This document shows positions 1 to 12,249 of a DNA stretch of 64,000 bases, one piece after another. The position numbers and the translations under genes were made by a program. The stretch comes from Aedes albopictus. Taxonomy: Eukaryota > Arthropoda > Insecta > Diptera > Culicidae. The stretch is from the NCBI RefSeq assembly GCF_035046485.1, contig NC_085138.1, positions 22,334,940-22,398,939 of the forward strand, read 5' to 3'. Every line of letters starts with the position of its first letter. Within the stretch, counting starts at the first letter, position 1. The notes beneath the pieces are model-generated. The model saw only the letters and a list, made by a program, of their open reading frames with translations. It did not search any database and was not told the DNA's origin.

Positions 1-700
1 TGGTGGACATTGGGCCACAGAACAGAGATTGCACAAGCTACGAACCTGTTGCGTCTTTTTTATTATTATTTTGTGAAACTCTGTCAACTAGTACCGGTAA
101 TCATCACAACAAACTAGACTGACAATTCAAGCTTCTAGGTTTTTTCAGGTAGCATCTGTCCTGATCAAGTAATTCAAAATTCATACATAGCTGAACCAAG
201 AGCAGAACTAATCATTTTCACACAGTTCTTCAACACCTCACAGTCAGACATATGTATGCTCATTTGCTCATTGTTCACCTTCAGTTTTGCAGTGAAAGTT
301 TAGTTGTTCTAACTCCGGCCACAGCCACCACCCATCTGCATCCGAGAACCAAGCATTTAAAAATAGTTATTACCCCAACCGCACCACGCAGCGCGAAGAT
401 TCCTAGAATCGCGATAAGATTTTGTCGAAATTCAGACCCATTGTGCCGCGGCGGCGGCATGAGCCCCCCGAGCCTCCGCCGACAACAGACAACCAAATTG
501 GACAATTAAAACTCGGTACGTTCTTAGAGGCTCGATGTGGTGGGTGATTCCAGCGAGCGACGGCACGAACGAAGACGGTCGGCCGGACGGTGGCGCGAAG
601 AAGACGAGGCGGCAACGCACCGATGCTGCTGCCGGAGTTCCGCGCGCCAACGAGACTTATTCAGAAACATTTGTGTAGGACCCCGCACCAGAAGATTTGA
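1..700. other. Upstream region of gene A, no gene seen
   Basis: No convincing coding region. Bases 300-680 are more GC-rich than most of the window (CGGCGGCGG-type stretches). They probably hold proximal regulatory DNA of the gene starting at 805, but no specific factor site can be named. Confidence 0.4.
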
Positions 701-706
701 TATAAA
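701..706 (+). promoter_or_regulatory. TATA box of gene A
   Basis: A TATAAAG motif lies about 100 bp before the ATG at 805. Transcription would start near 731-736, leaving a 5'UTR of about 70 nt. Gene B also has a TATAAA box before a tiny first exon, which supports this reading. Confidence 0.6.
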
Positions 707-804
707 GTTCGTTGGTCAAGTGTAATGTCTAAGCATTCGGTAGTGTTCTTTTGACGGTGCAACAGCGGGAGAACTTTAGAACTTAGTGAACCAAGTGAAT
801 TGCA

Positions 805-1460
805 ATGCTTAGGCTAAGTGCTGTGGTGAGTTGGCGTGGACGCGTGAACGGGGGTCCATAAATAGTGATTTCCTGAGAGTCTGGAAGTGAAGATTGTTCT
901 GATCTGATTCTGAATTTTGTTTGTTTCGTTTCATTTTGGTGCAGTGTGTGGTTTTGGTGCTCGTAGGAGTGTCACTGGCCGAACCTCCGGCATCCGGTGG
1001 ATATCCGGATCGTCGGAATGGTGGTGGCGGTGGCGGCGGCGGCGGCGGTGGTTACCAGCAGGTCAACAGTGGCCAGCAGACTTCTGAGGGCCAATCGGTG
1101 GATCCTCAGCTGCTCGATATGGTGAAGATGCTGTTGCTGCAGCACGAGAGTGAATTCGCTAATGGCGGTGGTGGTGGTGGCGGCGGTGCAGGAGGTCCAT
1201 ACCCGTCGTCGAATGGTGGTGGAGCTGGAGGTCCATATGGGTCCTATGGACCACCAGCCGGAAGCAGTTCGCAGGGAGGTCGTGTGACCGGAATTGAGCT
1301 GGAGAACCCACGGCAAAGCATGCAGGTCGCCGAGTTCTGGCAAGGTGGTGCTGAACAAGGTGCTCCCAGTGGTCAATACGGTGCCCCGGGCCAGGGTGCC
1401 CCAAGTGGATCTTATGGTGCCCCCAGTGATTCGTATGGTGCTCCCCTAGGTAGAAAGTAA
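805..1460 (+). CDS. Secreted Gly-rich, resilin-like repeat protein (paralogue A)
   Basis: Two-exon gene. Exon 1 is 805-825 (ATG plus six codons, MLRLSAV) and is followed by a GTGAGT donor. The acceptor CAG ends at 944 and exon 2 is 945-1460, in phase 0. The joined product is about 178 aa. It begins with a clean signal peptide (residues 1-20, hydrophobic, ending SLA before EPP), so the protein should be secreted. After it come polyglycine runs, a conserved block (QTSEG..VD.QLL, then a short helix-like stretch), a second block (GRV.GI.LE..RQ..QVA), and C-terminal SYGAP/QYGAP repeats resembling the elastic repeats of resilin. A structural cuticle or extracellular-matrix role is inferred from composition; no chitin-binding R&R consensus is seen. 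The paralogue at 30480-36997 has the same exon layout and both blocks, which supports the splice model. ATG 805 was chosen because the open frame from 921 lacks an ATG and its first codons are intronic. Confidence 0.82.
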
Positions 1461-1511
1461 ATTATCTAATTTATTCGTGTGTAGTGTGTAGGTATTGCTA
1501 GATCAGAAAAA

Positions 1512-1517
1512 AATAAA
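1512..1517 (+). terminator. Poly(A) signal of gene A
   Basis: AATAAA lies about 50 nt after the stop codon and is followed directly by TTTGTCACCGT. The same string follows the poly(A) signal of gene B. Confidence 0.7.
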
Positions 1518-1773
1518 TTTGTCACCGTGAAGCGTTTCAGTGTTTCGATCGCAGTGCGTTTTCGACATTCCACCTGCAGAATGGGCCTAAATTGCATTCG
1601 AACGTGTGATGGTGAATGGCCATTAGACGGGTTCCGAATGTTGTTGACACTTCTTTATATGCATGGTATGTGGGTGCATGTATTTACTTTGACTCCTTCT
1701 CGCTTGTGCTTTAGCACATAGGTTCATCGAATGCAATTTCGTCCTTCATAAAGTAATACATAGTTGCAGTTGA

Positions 1774-2269
1774 CATCCCGAGCAGAAGGGCATACCTTAC
1801 AAATACCATGCGAAGAGCAACATGTGTTATAATACCTGAAATTGTTATTACTGCGTTATTCTACGAAATGTTATGAGAACATCACAATAACAGTTGGAGG
1901 TATTTGAGCAGAATTTGGTATTGATGTAGTATTTGTTGGTTCAGCAGTTAAAATAACCAAAGTACAAGATTTGTTATTACATCATGAAGTCATCGAACAA
2001 ATGAAACATTTGATAACAAGAAATGTTATTAGTTTGTTATTCAATAACTTTGGAATAACAAATACAGTACTTGAAATTTTAGGTATGTATTCATTATCGA
2101 AATAACAAGACTTGTTATTTTCTAGGTGTTATTTATACAAAATTTTGGTATTCGTTTTTGTTATTTTGCCTCTTATTACCACCTAATGAAGAACATATCA
2201 AGGTATGGTAGTATTTAAGATAAATACCTTGATATGTTATTCACTTGTTATTTTCTTCTGCTCGGGATG
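1774..2269. mobile_element. MITE with CATCCCGAGCAGAAG termini
   Basis: A 15-bp perfect TIR (CATCCCGAGCAGAAG at 1774, its complement ending at 2269) bounds 496 bp. The interior is full of GTTATT/AATAAC repeats. There is no coding capacity and no clear target duplication. Bases 1530-1773 before it hold nothing recognisable. Confidence 0.7.
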
Positions 2270-3711
2270 TTTTGTATGAATACAGTACACTTGAAAAAAA
2301 TGACTCATCCCATTAACCAAGTCACTATCGTATATATCGTCATTCATAGGTGAGCTCGTTTCTTGCTAAGATTTTTATATAGAGAATGAATATCAACTTC
2401 GTCCCATCTTCTGCACCAGCCTAATGAACTCGTTGCCCCGTCAATCGATCGTTTGGACCCCATTGAGGCCCGCGGTTGTCGGTTGGCTAATGTTTCATCT
2501 TCATTACTTATCGTAAATAGCGTCGTCGTCGCCGTCGTCATTATGCTGTGCCGCGATTGACTGCAGAATATGTGTTGCTCCTTGACGCGTTTCGCACTTG
2601 ATGCCGCCGCAGCGGTGCTTGCTGGTTGCGGCGCGGCCATTCTCTTTTGGACCTTGCTTATTGCCGATCCGATGCCTACCAATTTGAATGCGAAGTGGCG
2701 CGCGCGCGCGATCCGGCTGTTGATTTATTTATTCATTTATCCGCGATGGTGGTGTCCATTGATGCGGTCACGTGCAAGGCTTGAGAGATCAATATGCCCA
2801 AGGCAGTTCAATCAGCATGATTTTCTAATTACTCACAAGAAGGACGTTTTAATTGGTTTGTTGTTCTTGGTGGTGATGAAGATGAAGGAATACTTGTATT
2901 GGATTACATACAAATGCTTCATTTTCCGTTTTCAGTTCCACTGATTGATCACATTATTGGAACGCGTTTTTTTCAGTAATTAATGCATTTATAGTTCACT
3001 ACTTCCTTTACAATACAGTTCAAGAGATATCGAAGCATCATCGTCTGAAAAAAAAAAACTCAAAGGCAGTATTCTTGCTTCATAAAACCATCGGGATAAC
3101 AGTGAAATACATTCTAACACACATTTTTCGCCAAATTTTCAAAGATTTTGAGTATGAGAATGAGCATAGATGACAGTACAATTCGTAGTCGCTACGTCGT
3201 GCTTCATAAGAGTAATAGAAGTTCCACACAAGAACATTGAATAGGACTTGGGACATGAACACGACTTGAGAGCTTACCATTCTCAATGTTTATACTTACA
3301 GGTCGAGAACTCTCAATTTTAGTAATGTCATTAACGGTGTCATCGAGGAGATAAGGTAATATTAGTCCGAACATCTTAGTGTCTTCACGATTGTCCTGGG
3401 AAAGAGCTAACTGTTTTTAATCACACAAGAACTTCACTATTGATCATCTCTATTATCTATCAAGCCATTAGTCTATCCAGACTACGATCATTATCTAGTA
3501 CCCATGTCGAAAATAACATTCAATGCATTGTTTTGGATTATCTATAATCTGCATTTTTTGTAAAAAACCTTAAACTTTTCAAAGATTGCATGTTTTACCA
3601 TCAATTACCGTGTATGATAAAATTTTCCCGGTTAGAGTTTTCTTGCTTAAACTTGTCACGCATAAAAATGAACCGATTATTTGCTTTGAATTTCAAATCT
3701 CTTAAACTTTG
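2270..3711. other. No gene recognised
   Basis: Bases 2390-2770 are GC-richer than their surroundings, with a GCGCGCGC run near 2700 and short open frames on both strands. These frames show no recognisable domain and no codon pattern to trust. The rest is AT-rich with no identified repeat. Confidence 0.35.
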
Positions 3712-3790
3712 AGGCGGACTTGGTGGTCTACCGCTTCCGCTTTTGATTCGTATGCAGAAGGTCCTGGGTTCAATCCCTGGCCCGTCCCTT
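3712..3790 (+). mobile_element. tRNA-derived SINE head
   Basis: Reads like a tRNA: an A-box-like TGGTGGTCTAC near 3721 and a B box GGTTCAATCCC at 3767-3777. A pyrimidine-rich body (to about 3840) follows instead of a clean tRNA 3' end. Probably a SINE promoter, not a working tRNA gene. Where the element ends is unclear. Confidence 0.55.
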
Positions 3791-4364
3791 TCCTTCTACT
3801 TTGATTCTTTCTATGAACTTTCTCTCTCCTCTCTACATATACAACTCATCTATAATCATATGTTCATAGCTATCACTATTTAGAACCAGAAACGGTTGAA
3901 AAAACGTTTCCCTTTCTTCCAACTTTCACAGCACAGTATTAACCTATCATAAACGCCTACGAGTTATGCAATGAAGCGTACTATGTACTCCGCATTAGCA
4001 TCATAATCACACATATCTAACACCTTACGCCTGGCAACCACGCACCAATGATGTGAACCCTATGTCTACCATATCCCACCAACACTCCCACATCCGCAAG
4101 AATTTGTGCAGACGCAGAGGTATATTCGATCTGCTGTGGTTACAAACGATTGCAATCATCACTTCCTTCCTCTCCCCCAGATTCATCGGCAACCTGACGT
4201 GGCAGGCGTCATTTTCGCCTAAAAATAGAAGGTCACCAACGCTCACACACTGAAGATGCCTGCCTCAAACTCAAGCTTAATCGCGGCACAACTTAATTCG
4301 AAAAATTTGTTCACTTTTGCGGGTGCTCCGGATTCTTCAAGGCAGCCAATTAATCGTCCCATAA
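3791..4364. other. No gene recognised
   Basis: Pyrimidine-rich then mixed sequence, possibly the body of the preceding SINE. No open frame worth calling. Confidence 0.3.
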
Positions 4365-5210
4365 TAAATTAAAAAGTTTCCATAAATAATTCGAAAATTA
4401 CCAATAAATAATTAGGGGTGGAAGCAACAATAAACTAGAAAAGTTCCGTAAACAATTCAAAAAGCGCATAAATAAATCGAAACTTCCCATAAATAATTGA
4501 TTTTCTAGCAATAAAAAATGTAAGAATTTCCACAAATAAATCAACAATTGCAATAAAAAACTATATTTTTTCCAACAAAAATTTTCGAACATACTACATT
4601 ATAGAACTATGATAGAAAGACTGAAACTATTGTGCAATTTAACAGACAATCGCTTGCTGTCCGAACTCGCTAACGCTCGTCGGACTTAAAAAAGGGATAA
4701 CATCTCTGTTCGCATTATACCGGGCAAATTCTTGGATCTGTGGATTGCCTAGAACCGAATCGACGCAGTTACGACGCATCAGATTTCGGAAACATCGGTG
4801 GCCTTCTGCCGCCTCAGTTCCTCAATCCTCTATGCGGCTTCGCCGCATGGCTCAGCTGGTACTTTTACCTTGCTCATCAGTTCCTATTTATTGCTAAATT
4901 TTCAATTGCTTTTTTGATGTTTTTCAGTTGGGAATTTTTAAATTATTTATGGAAAAATCAGATTTATTTATGGAAAATTTTAACTGTTTTGGTGGAAAAA
5001 ATGTAGTTATTTATTGCAATTATTGAATTATTCGTGGAAATTCCGACGTTTTTTATTGCTCAAAAATCAATTATTTATGGGAAATTTTGATTTATTTATG
5101 CACTTTTTGATTTGTTTGTGGAAATTTTTTAGTTTATTATTGCTCCCACCCCTACTTCTTTATTGGCAATTTCTGATTTTGTTACGGAAAATGATCACTT
5201 TTTTATGAGT
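4365..5210. repeat. Foldback made of degenerate AATAATTTATGG minisatellite
   Basis: The left arm (about 4365-4590) has AATAAATAATT/CCATAAATAA repeats. The right arm (about 4955-5210) is their reverse complement. Both arms carry the landmark 'aggggtggaagcaa' and its complement. The 4600-4950 centre is different in character: GC-rich, with small hairpins such as GCGGCTTCGCCGC. Frames on opposite strands of the two arms read as similar Leu/Phe/Trp-rich peptides only because the arms are inverted copies. Confidence 0.65.
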
Positions 5211-7719
5211 CGTTTATATTTTAGCCATTCTTCAATAACCCACACAATGGCTATGATGAGTCGCTACAATAATTACATCCATAAATTGAAAAAAAAAAAC
5301 GAATAAGTTTGGTACAATTCGATAGTCAAGTAACTATTTTTTTAAAATTTGAACAGCCTCACTTATTTTATCCTTCTTTGAATCAATTTGAAAAGAATTG
5401 GGACATGCCAGTTATTTTTATTGAATTAGTACAAGAACCAGTACAATGGTCACTAGTTTATTAATCTAAACATCAAATATACGCACGAAATTCAAAAACA
5501 AATGCTTTTATATCGTTTTTGATACCGTAAAATGGGGTGTTAAGAACTTATGGGGTGTTAAGGGATTCATTTTCACATTCTACTTTGAAAAACCGTCAAA
5601 CCATTTAAAATTGATTTACTAATTCCAAATTCGCTTCAAATGTGTGTTGGAAATAAAGGCATACTAGGGTATGTGTGCCATCAGTAATCTCACGCTCCCA
5701 TATGCATCCTATTCGAAAACAAGCGATTACGGCACCGATTGATTCCGTTCTCTTTGTTTTCATGGGTGCTCACTTCTCACAAAAAATACAAAAATAAGAA
5801 ATATCACAAACAGCGCTTCAATCCTTTGTTTTTCGTAGGATGAAAACGGGAGCCACATGCTTAATAAGGGAATCAATACCCTATAAAGATTACCACTCAT
5901 GAAAATACGCTTTCAACTGGACAATAGACATCAAAAACAGAACAGCATTGTCTTTTCTCAATTTCGCTACCATTGAAACATTCATTTGTAAGGTCAGAAA
6001 TATTATTAGGAAAAAAATGTGAGTAATCGTAAAGTGTTCTACAACTCATTTCAAACGAAACTAGGGTAAAAAAAATGATGTTACTAAAGTCGGTGTTCAA
6101 CGACAATTTTTGTGAAAAAGTCTAGTTTCAAAAACTGGTGGGGCGTTAGTTAAGGGACGAAATTTCTCATATAACTTTTTTATTTGTATCATGAAGCTTT
6201 CAGGTGATTGATTCCTTGTATAACAGTAACTATTCTGAATGACGTATCACGAATTTAATTTTGAGTCTTAAACATCCCTACAGTTGCTATGGATGATAAA
6301 TTCAACTAATACAATATAGATCTTCAGAAACAAGTGTAAGATTGATAACATATAATTACAAAAATGGTCAAATGTTTATACTCAATGCCTTAGTAGTCTC
6401 CTCTTTACAAGAGTTCACTGAGTGGGCTGTCCGGGCTCGTTTCGAAGTTAACCATCAATGTTAACTTCTTTTCTCGATCAGCCTAGATAGCTGTGTAGTG
6501 TCGGTAGCGATTGTCTCAATTGGCTAAGAATGACACTACGGACCGCCTGATCCAGTGGTAAGAGTCCACTAAACAGGTGACCCCTAATTCATGGTGTTAT
6601 GCGGCTTTATGCTTACCGTGCCAAGGAATGAATGATAAAAACCTAACCACAAACGAAGCCTGTGGAGAATTAGGGTGTCCTCCAAAGTATTACGCCTTTA
6701 CTGCACTAACCGGAGCAATAGTGCTGTGGACCTTGCGTTTCTCCGAGATAATCAGTACCTTTCTTAAGTCTCAAATTTGAGGCTAAATAAGGGCGGGATT
6801 ATTCAAATGTTATAAATTATTTAGCTTACATTACTACCTACATGGTTTCGCTTAATGCGTTTTCGGCATTGACGTTTTTCAATTGACACCGATTTGGTTT
6901 GTCGTTGATGTTTCCTTTTTGTACTGTGATTGTGAAGAGTGTAATCCTATCTAGTTTGGGTAGTGGCTACGGCTAGGAAACCTCAGATCAATTTTCAGCG
7001 TAAAAAGCGTGCGTAGCCCAAGTGGCTCTACTTAAAAAAGTTCATTTTCGTAGGGTAACTTCTGTACCTTGTGAACCCAGTTTTGCTTCTTTCATTTTAA
7101 ATGAAGTGTCGTGCCTCGAGCACGAGAATATGTTTACCAGTATGTTTGAACATTTCTTTATGGATGCCTTCAAGTAAGCTCTTGTTTTCAGCATCTTTTC
7201 GCTGGTATTTGGCAGTATTGCTACGATGATTACATCATCTGAAGTAGCTCAAACATTAATTTTAGATGCTTCAGTTGGATGGATTACTTAGGTAGTACAG
7301 TTCATGGATAACTTAATATAGAATTGCACCTAACCCAACTCCTGCATGAGCAGAATTTGTCATGAGTTGACTGGTTGGGATGTGTCAGATGATAAGTCTC
7401 CATTTGACCTTCTTTGCAATTTAAGTGTTCCTTCGCAAAAATTTGCATATTCAGGCGACCCTGCTCAACAAACTAGGGAACCTGTACTAATTGGTTGCGA
7501 CCACATTTTATGGATAACTCGCCTCCATTACTACTCCAAGAGAGTTTCATTGTGGTTTTGTACCTACAACGCCCTCCATTGTGGTATACCATAACTATTG
7601 CTTTGAAAGAAGCTTGTCCTCTGCGATCTGTGCGGACCACAAGAGGTATTCCTTTTTTATGTTTATATTAACGTGTATTTTAACTTAAACGCTAATTCTA
7701 CACTTAACGAGGTATTCCT
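5211..7719. other. No gene recognised
   Basis: AT-rich sequence with short open frames only. It has two 'ATGGGGTGTTAAG' copies near 5530-5560 and a moderately complex stretch at 6540-7620 that could be an old retroelement 5' region, because it leads into reverse-transcriptase remnants at 7720. No domain could be read there. Confidence 0.3.
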
Positions 7720-8078
7720 GAATGGAACTCTGATCTGTTCAATTTCAAAATATCTTCGGAAAATCCATTCTTTTGTATAGTTACGAATCTCTAGCTTCTG
7801 CTTGAGAATTATAGCTATATAATCGACTTAGTGGGCCCTAAAAAGCTCTGCTTACTTCAAATCTCCAGGAGCAAATGGGGTTTTGTCCTATTTTTCTCCA
7901 GAGGGATTTGAGTATTTCAAACTTGTTTTGAACTCTTGTAGTTTTCATGGCGTGAAATTACTCCATAGTTTTATCCCGAAAGGGTGCGTCCGTTGTATCT
8001 GGTTACCTAGTTCTTTCTGAAATGCTTGAAACGCATTGTCGATTATCACATCTGTGATGTTCGTCTGGCTGACATCCC
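7720..8078 (+). pseudogene. LOA-like reverse transcriptase remnant
   Basis: Translated with frame jumps, this stretch gives peptides matching the LOA-like RT of the 38-44 kb element: a segment like SYDSLASA, then WAL.S.A.FKSPGANG, then GFEYFK, WREIT, and finally FFLKCLKRIVDYHICDVRLADIP. Several stop codons and frameshifts interrupt it, so it is a dead fragment. It is in the opposite orientation to the 38-44 kb copy and ends where ACATCCCGA begins. Confidence 0.7.
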
Positions 8079-8600
8079 GACTAGATGGACATTACAAAAT
8101 TATTACAAGCTGTGTTATTTTGTTACGATAAATTTTTATAACAAGGGTTGTTATAAAACACGTACCGTTAGTACACAGACAAACAGACGTATCACTTGGA
8201 ACAAAATGCGATAAAAATCATCGTCACGCAAACCCAATCGCCCAATGCTAATTATGCTGTGGTACGCAAACCCACTGAGTAGATGGCAGTAGTGAGCAAA
8301 CGTCAAACAGGAGCAAAATCGATGTGAGCGCCATGAGCGAGCGATTTGCGAACTACGGAATATTTAAATAATCCGTTAAAAAGGGAAACGATGAGAAGTG
8401 AGTAGAGTGAGACGTCTGTTTGTCTGTGGTTAGTGGTTAAAATAACAAAAATTCTAACAAAGTTCCCACAAGAAAAGAACAAAAATGTAATAACTTTTGT
8501 TATGATCATAACAAAAATATTACAGAACTTGTTCCATGAAATATGATAGAATTTAACAAAATTATTACAAATTGTGTTATAATTCCTTGACAAGCTTTTG
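8079..8600. repeat. AATAACA/TTACAAA-rich repeat
   Basis: Dense ATTACAAA, GTTATT and AATAACA motifs resemble the interior of the 1774-2269 element. A 7-bp-duplication MITE (8174-8428) splits it. Confidence 0.45.
8174..8428. mobile_element. MITE, CACAGACAAACAGACGT termini, 7-bp target duplication
   Basis: TIR CACAGACAAACAGACGTATC at the left; GACGTCTGTTTGTCTGTG at the right end. Flanks are GTTAGTA (8167-8173) and GTTAGTG (8429-8435), a 7-bp duplication with one mismatch. It is 255 bp and non-coding. Same family as 43801-44063 and 51560-51822. Confidence 0.85.
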
Positions 8601-8714
8601 GGGTAAAAACTAAATTTTTATACTCATTTTTAAATATTTTTAAGTGTGTTATTATATTTTTAGAAAAAAGTAAGTAACATAAAAAAATAGTTTCCAGTAC
8701 GTTATAAAATTGTC

Positions 8715-8795
8715 GGATCCGAACGGGATTTGAACTAAGACACCTACCATCGGTAGCAATCTGACGCCTTTACCAATGAGGCCACCACAACACTT
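8715..8795 (-). mobile_element. tRNA-like SINE fragment
   Basis: On the minus strand, an A-box-like GGCCTCATTGGTAAAGGC and a B box AGTTCAAATCCC (plus-strand 8725-8736) are spaced as in a tRNA. The acceptor ends do not pair, so this is a SINE or tRNA pseudogene. Confidence 0.5.
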
Positions 8796-8799
8796 GAAG

Positions 8800-9948
8800 A
8801 GGGTGGTGATAAAAGCTTTACTGGTTCCACGTATTTCCAGTTTCCTCATTCAAATCCTTGTTTGTCAGACGCACACGAGCGGGGTAGTATGACGTCACAT
8901 TGAGCTCGTTGACGTATAATAGACTTGATTTGTCGTTAGTGATTTTGTTTTAATCTATCACAATTATATCAAATGTAGAAATTATAACAGCTGTAGATAT
9001 AATTTAGTTATATTCCTCATTTTTTTATTTTAAGCAATGAAATGGAATCTATCACATAAGGGGGTCATCCATTAACTTAATCGTCACTTTTGGAGGAGGC
9101 AGGGAGGGTTGAAAATTTCCAATTTTATCGTGACGTACTTAATAGGTGCTCCCTAAGGTCAACAAGCAAAATAGGTAGAATAAACAAATTCCATATTATA
9201 ATTATTTAGTTCCACTTTTGCTTTCTCCATGTTCCATAACATTCACTACTTGGTAATTTGGTATACTTTTTGGCTAAATTAAAACATCAGTACTGTTTTG
9301 GTTGTAATCGATCTAATGTTTTCGCGTGTATAGATACATCATTTGTGTAAAATTACAACTCAAAAGTATTGGAAGTCATACAAAACGTAGTTCCATGTAA
9401 CGAAAACATTGTTCGTCCTTTGGGTATTATCGACAGGATTGTTCTATTCGTCTTGAGGGTTCTATCGGCCAAATTGCCTGAAACAACCCGGTCAACCAGT
9501 GAGAGATTTTCGATATCGATGGATATCGATTTGTTTTGAATCGATGGCAAACACTATCGTCAGATAAAGCACTATAAAGGAAATCCGAATCTGTTTGATA
9601 GGGATGCTCACGCGGAAATGACGCTTGTTCAAAACGATAAAACGCATGATTGATTTAAAAACTTAGAATTCACTTATTCCAAAATTGTATTTCTTTGTTC
9701 TTACTTAGAGTTTATCGATAAAAACAACTCATTATCATCATTTCACGTTAGAAACTTCAATCGTTTCTACAAAATGAAGTTCACAATCTTCCTACTTATA
9801 ACTTTCGAACTATTCGTCCAATCAAGTGAGTGATTGTTTTTGGGATATACAAATGTGATGGAAATAACATATGTTATTTATCTGTTTTATTGATGTTTCT
9901 CAGTGAGCCAATGAAAACTATTGGTTTAACGTTGTGACGTTTCGGCTT
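8800..9948. other. No gene recognised
   Basis: AT-rich with short open frames. Near 9773-9825 a short hydrophobic leader-like frame is followed by GTGAGTG. No partner exon was found, so no gene is called. Confidence 0.3.
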
Positions 9949-11013
9949 ACTGTTTTCCTTCAGCCATCCTCAGACAATTTCGATCACCGCAGCAACTTTT
10001 ACCTACTTTACTGCTGGGCGATCACAGAGAAGAGAAGGTCCTCTCCCGAGTCAGAAATTGATTAAAATTTCATGCTGTTGGTCGCGACACCTTGCGGTTG
10101 AAACCACACTTTTTACACGGAAAATTTCAACCGTGTTGACACGACAGAGTAAGTATTTTGGTGGCAGGTATACCAATTCAAAAATTGATTCGCAAAAAGA
10201 TTGTGTTCAACTAGAGTGTATTTCGGGGACACAATCAACGTTGCTTATTCATTAAAACCGTAAAAAGGGTACGCGATACAAAAATGCGGGAAATATGCGT
10301 ATGGTAATTTAGAAAAATGGGTAGACACCATTATTATGCTTTATAACACCTTGCAATTGCAGAAACTTTGTTGGTACGTCTACCATATTATTGCCATAGT
10401 GGTCGAAACAACAATTGATATGCTCGCAATGAAACAAATTATCAAAAAATAAAAGAATCAATCATCGATATGACGTCATTTATTCATTAATTTTGGTTAT
10501 ACAGCGTCCGTTCGCTCGTTGCAAACCCGCTCATTGCAACGCTTTTTGGTTGCAAGTCCGCTAATTGCAAAATTTGACACGTTTTTGCAATTAAAAAGCA
10601 ATAAGTGTCAAATTTGTGCTGTCAGTCATGCTGGTAGTGCATTTCGATGCACTTTAGTGTCAAACTGATGTTGCAATTAGCGAATGGCATTCGCTCGTTG
10701 CAATGTAAACATGTTGCAACGAGCGAACGGCCGCTGTACCTGAAAGTAATCAACATACTTTGAGCCATGCAGTTGTTTTGACGTTTAGACACGATGGAAA
10801 CGAAATGAGCAGAAACAAAATAAATCAGGTCGATTTTCGACGTCAAAAATTTATCACTTTTCGTGAGGTCGATTTGTTCTAAGATGCCCTTCTCTTCTCT
10901 GGCGATCACGTACCTTCAGAAGGTCGGAGAAGGTACTTGATCGCCCAGCAGTAAAGGAGGTGAAAGTTGCTGCGGTGATCGAAATTGTCTGAGGATGGCT
11001 GAAGGAAAACAGT
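9949..11013. repeat. Foldback element, about 85-bp arms
   Basis: ACTGTTTTCCTTCAGCCATC at 9949 runs to about 10037. It is mirrored by a complement ending at 11013; the right arm carries an extra about 30 bp with its own small hairpin (GTACCTTC...GAAGGTAC). A separate TA-flanked MITE sits at 10502-10736. Confidence 0.75.
10502..10736. mobile_element. TA-flanked MITE, CAGCGTCCGTTCGCTCG termini
   Basis: TIRs CAGCG.CCGTTCGCTCGTTGC at both ends, TA duplications at 10500-10501 and 10737-10738, 235 bp, interior rich in GCTCGTTGCAA motifs. Consistent with a Tc1/mariner-type non-autonomous element. Confidence 0.82.
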
Positions 11014-11737
11014 GCCTAATCATGTGAACTCACATGCCTCCCAATTTGCTATCTCCACAGTGACTCTTTTACACAAAGTTGTATACGTTTTCAAGAAAGT
11101 ACTCGCTCAAACGTAGTTTTTGCTTGCGTGATTTTTTGAATAGGGTTTCGAACTACTTCGGCACCCGCGTCAATTTCCGGCACCTCACAGCAAAACAAAT
11201 CAAAATATCACTTGCCGCATATTTTCCAAACGCCCTTCCGTAGGTATTCGTCTCCCGCAACCTTTTCGCAACGGAATCCACACTCAGTCAGTGAGCTACA
11301 CTTTCACTCTGAAGCCGCACAAGTGCTCACAACAAGTATTACTCGCAGACGGGTGCACTTCGGCAGCACAAAGATGGGTGCCCAAGTGATTTCCCATTTG
11401 GTTTTGCTGGAAGTTCGGCACTGATGCCGAGAATTGGTGCTGGACTAGGTGCAGTAAACTCGTTCAAAATCAACTTTCCGGCAGAAAATCTTCACAACAA
11501 TCACTGTTAACAACAAGTTCAATCAATAAGGTATCTGATTCAGACGGAAGAAGTGGTTGAAAACAGTCGTTTCGTTGTGAATTTAAGTTCTAAATAATTT
11601 TGTTTACATGTTGTGCCGGGAATAGGGCAAAAAACCCTATTAAGAATGTTTTCGATGGCGTGCCTTTCAATGTCATATGTCACAGTGCTGCTAATAAAAC
11701 AAAACAAAAAGCCGTTCGTTGGATCACTAATTGGTAA
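11014..11737. other. No gene recognised
   Basis: Mixed sequence without recognised repeats or domains. Confidence 0.3.
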
Positions 11738-11904
11738 GGGCCTGTCCATAAACTACGTAGACTCTTAGGGGGGGACGGGGGGGTCTGACCAAAGTCTACG
11801 CTCCATACAAATTTCGAAAATTTTGTATGAACAAAAGTCTACGAGGGGGGAGGGGGGGGTCTGAGATGGCTGAAAAAAAGTCTACGTAGTTTATGGACAG
11901 CGCC
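11738..11904. mobile_element. Harbinger-like MITE, TAA target duplication
   Basis: TIR GGGCCTGTCCATAAACTACG at the left and its near-complement at the right, flanked by TAA at 11735-11737 and 11905-11907. The G-rich interior (GGGGGGGACGGGGGGG) is typical of this widespread insect MITE type. 167 bp. Confidence 0.85.
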
Positions 11905-12249
11905 TAATAAATCAATAACTTTTTCCACTAGCATCCAATCGTTTTGCGGTCTTCGAAGGAAAGTTTCATAAATGATTTTTCTACAAGAAGCATTGATCGA
12001 TTTGAATTAAGGAGACAAGGGACGACCTCTGGGATTTTTTATCTGAAAGTGTTACTTTTCCAATAGTAAATCCTATGCAAACAATGAACCGCTTGCGCTA
12101 AATTATAGTTTCACCGATTGCGCTGAAATTTGGCACAGTTCATATGGGACTTAAATGGGATCTAAAAAGTCGACTGGAGCGAGAATTTGATGTTTTTCCC
12201 ATACTAATGGACATATAGCCTTTACACTTAGTGTACGAGAAAGGCAAAA

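Noticed and set aside
972..1404. 134- and 81-aa minus-strand open frames over gene A
   Set aside because: They are the antisense of Gly-rich codons (His/Thr-rich products) and have no independent support.
8026..8214. 62-aa open frame beginning MKRIVDYHICD
   Set aside because: Its first part is a relic of LOA-like reverse transcriptase and the rest is repeat and MITE sequence.
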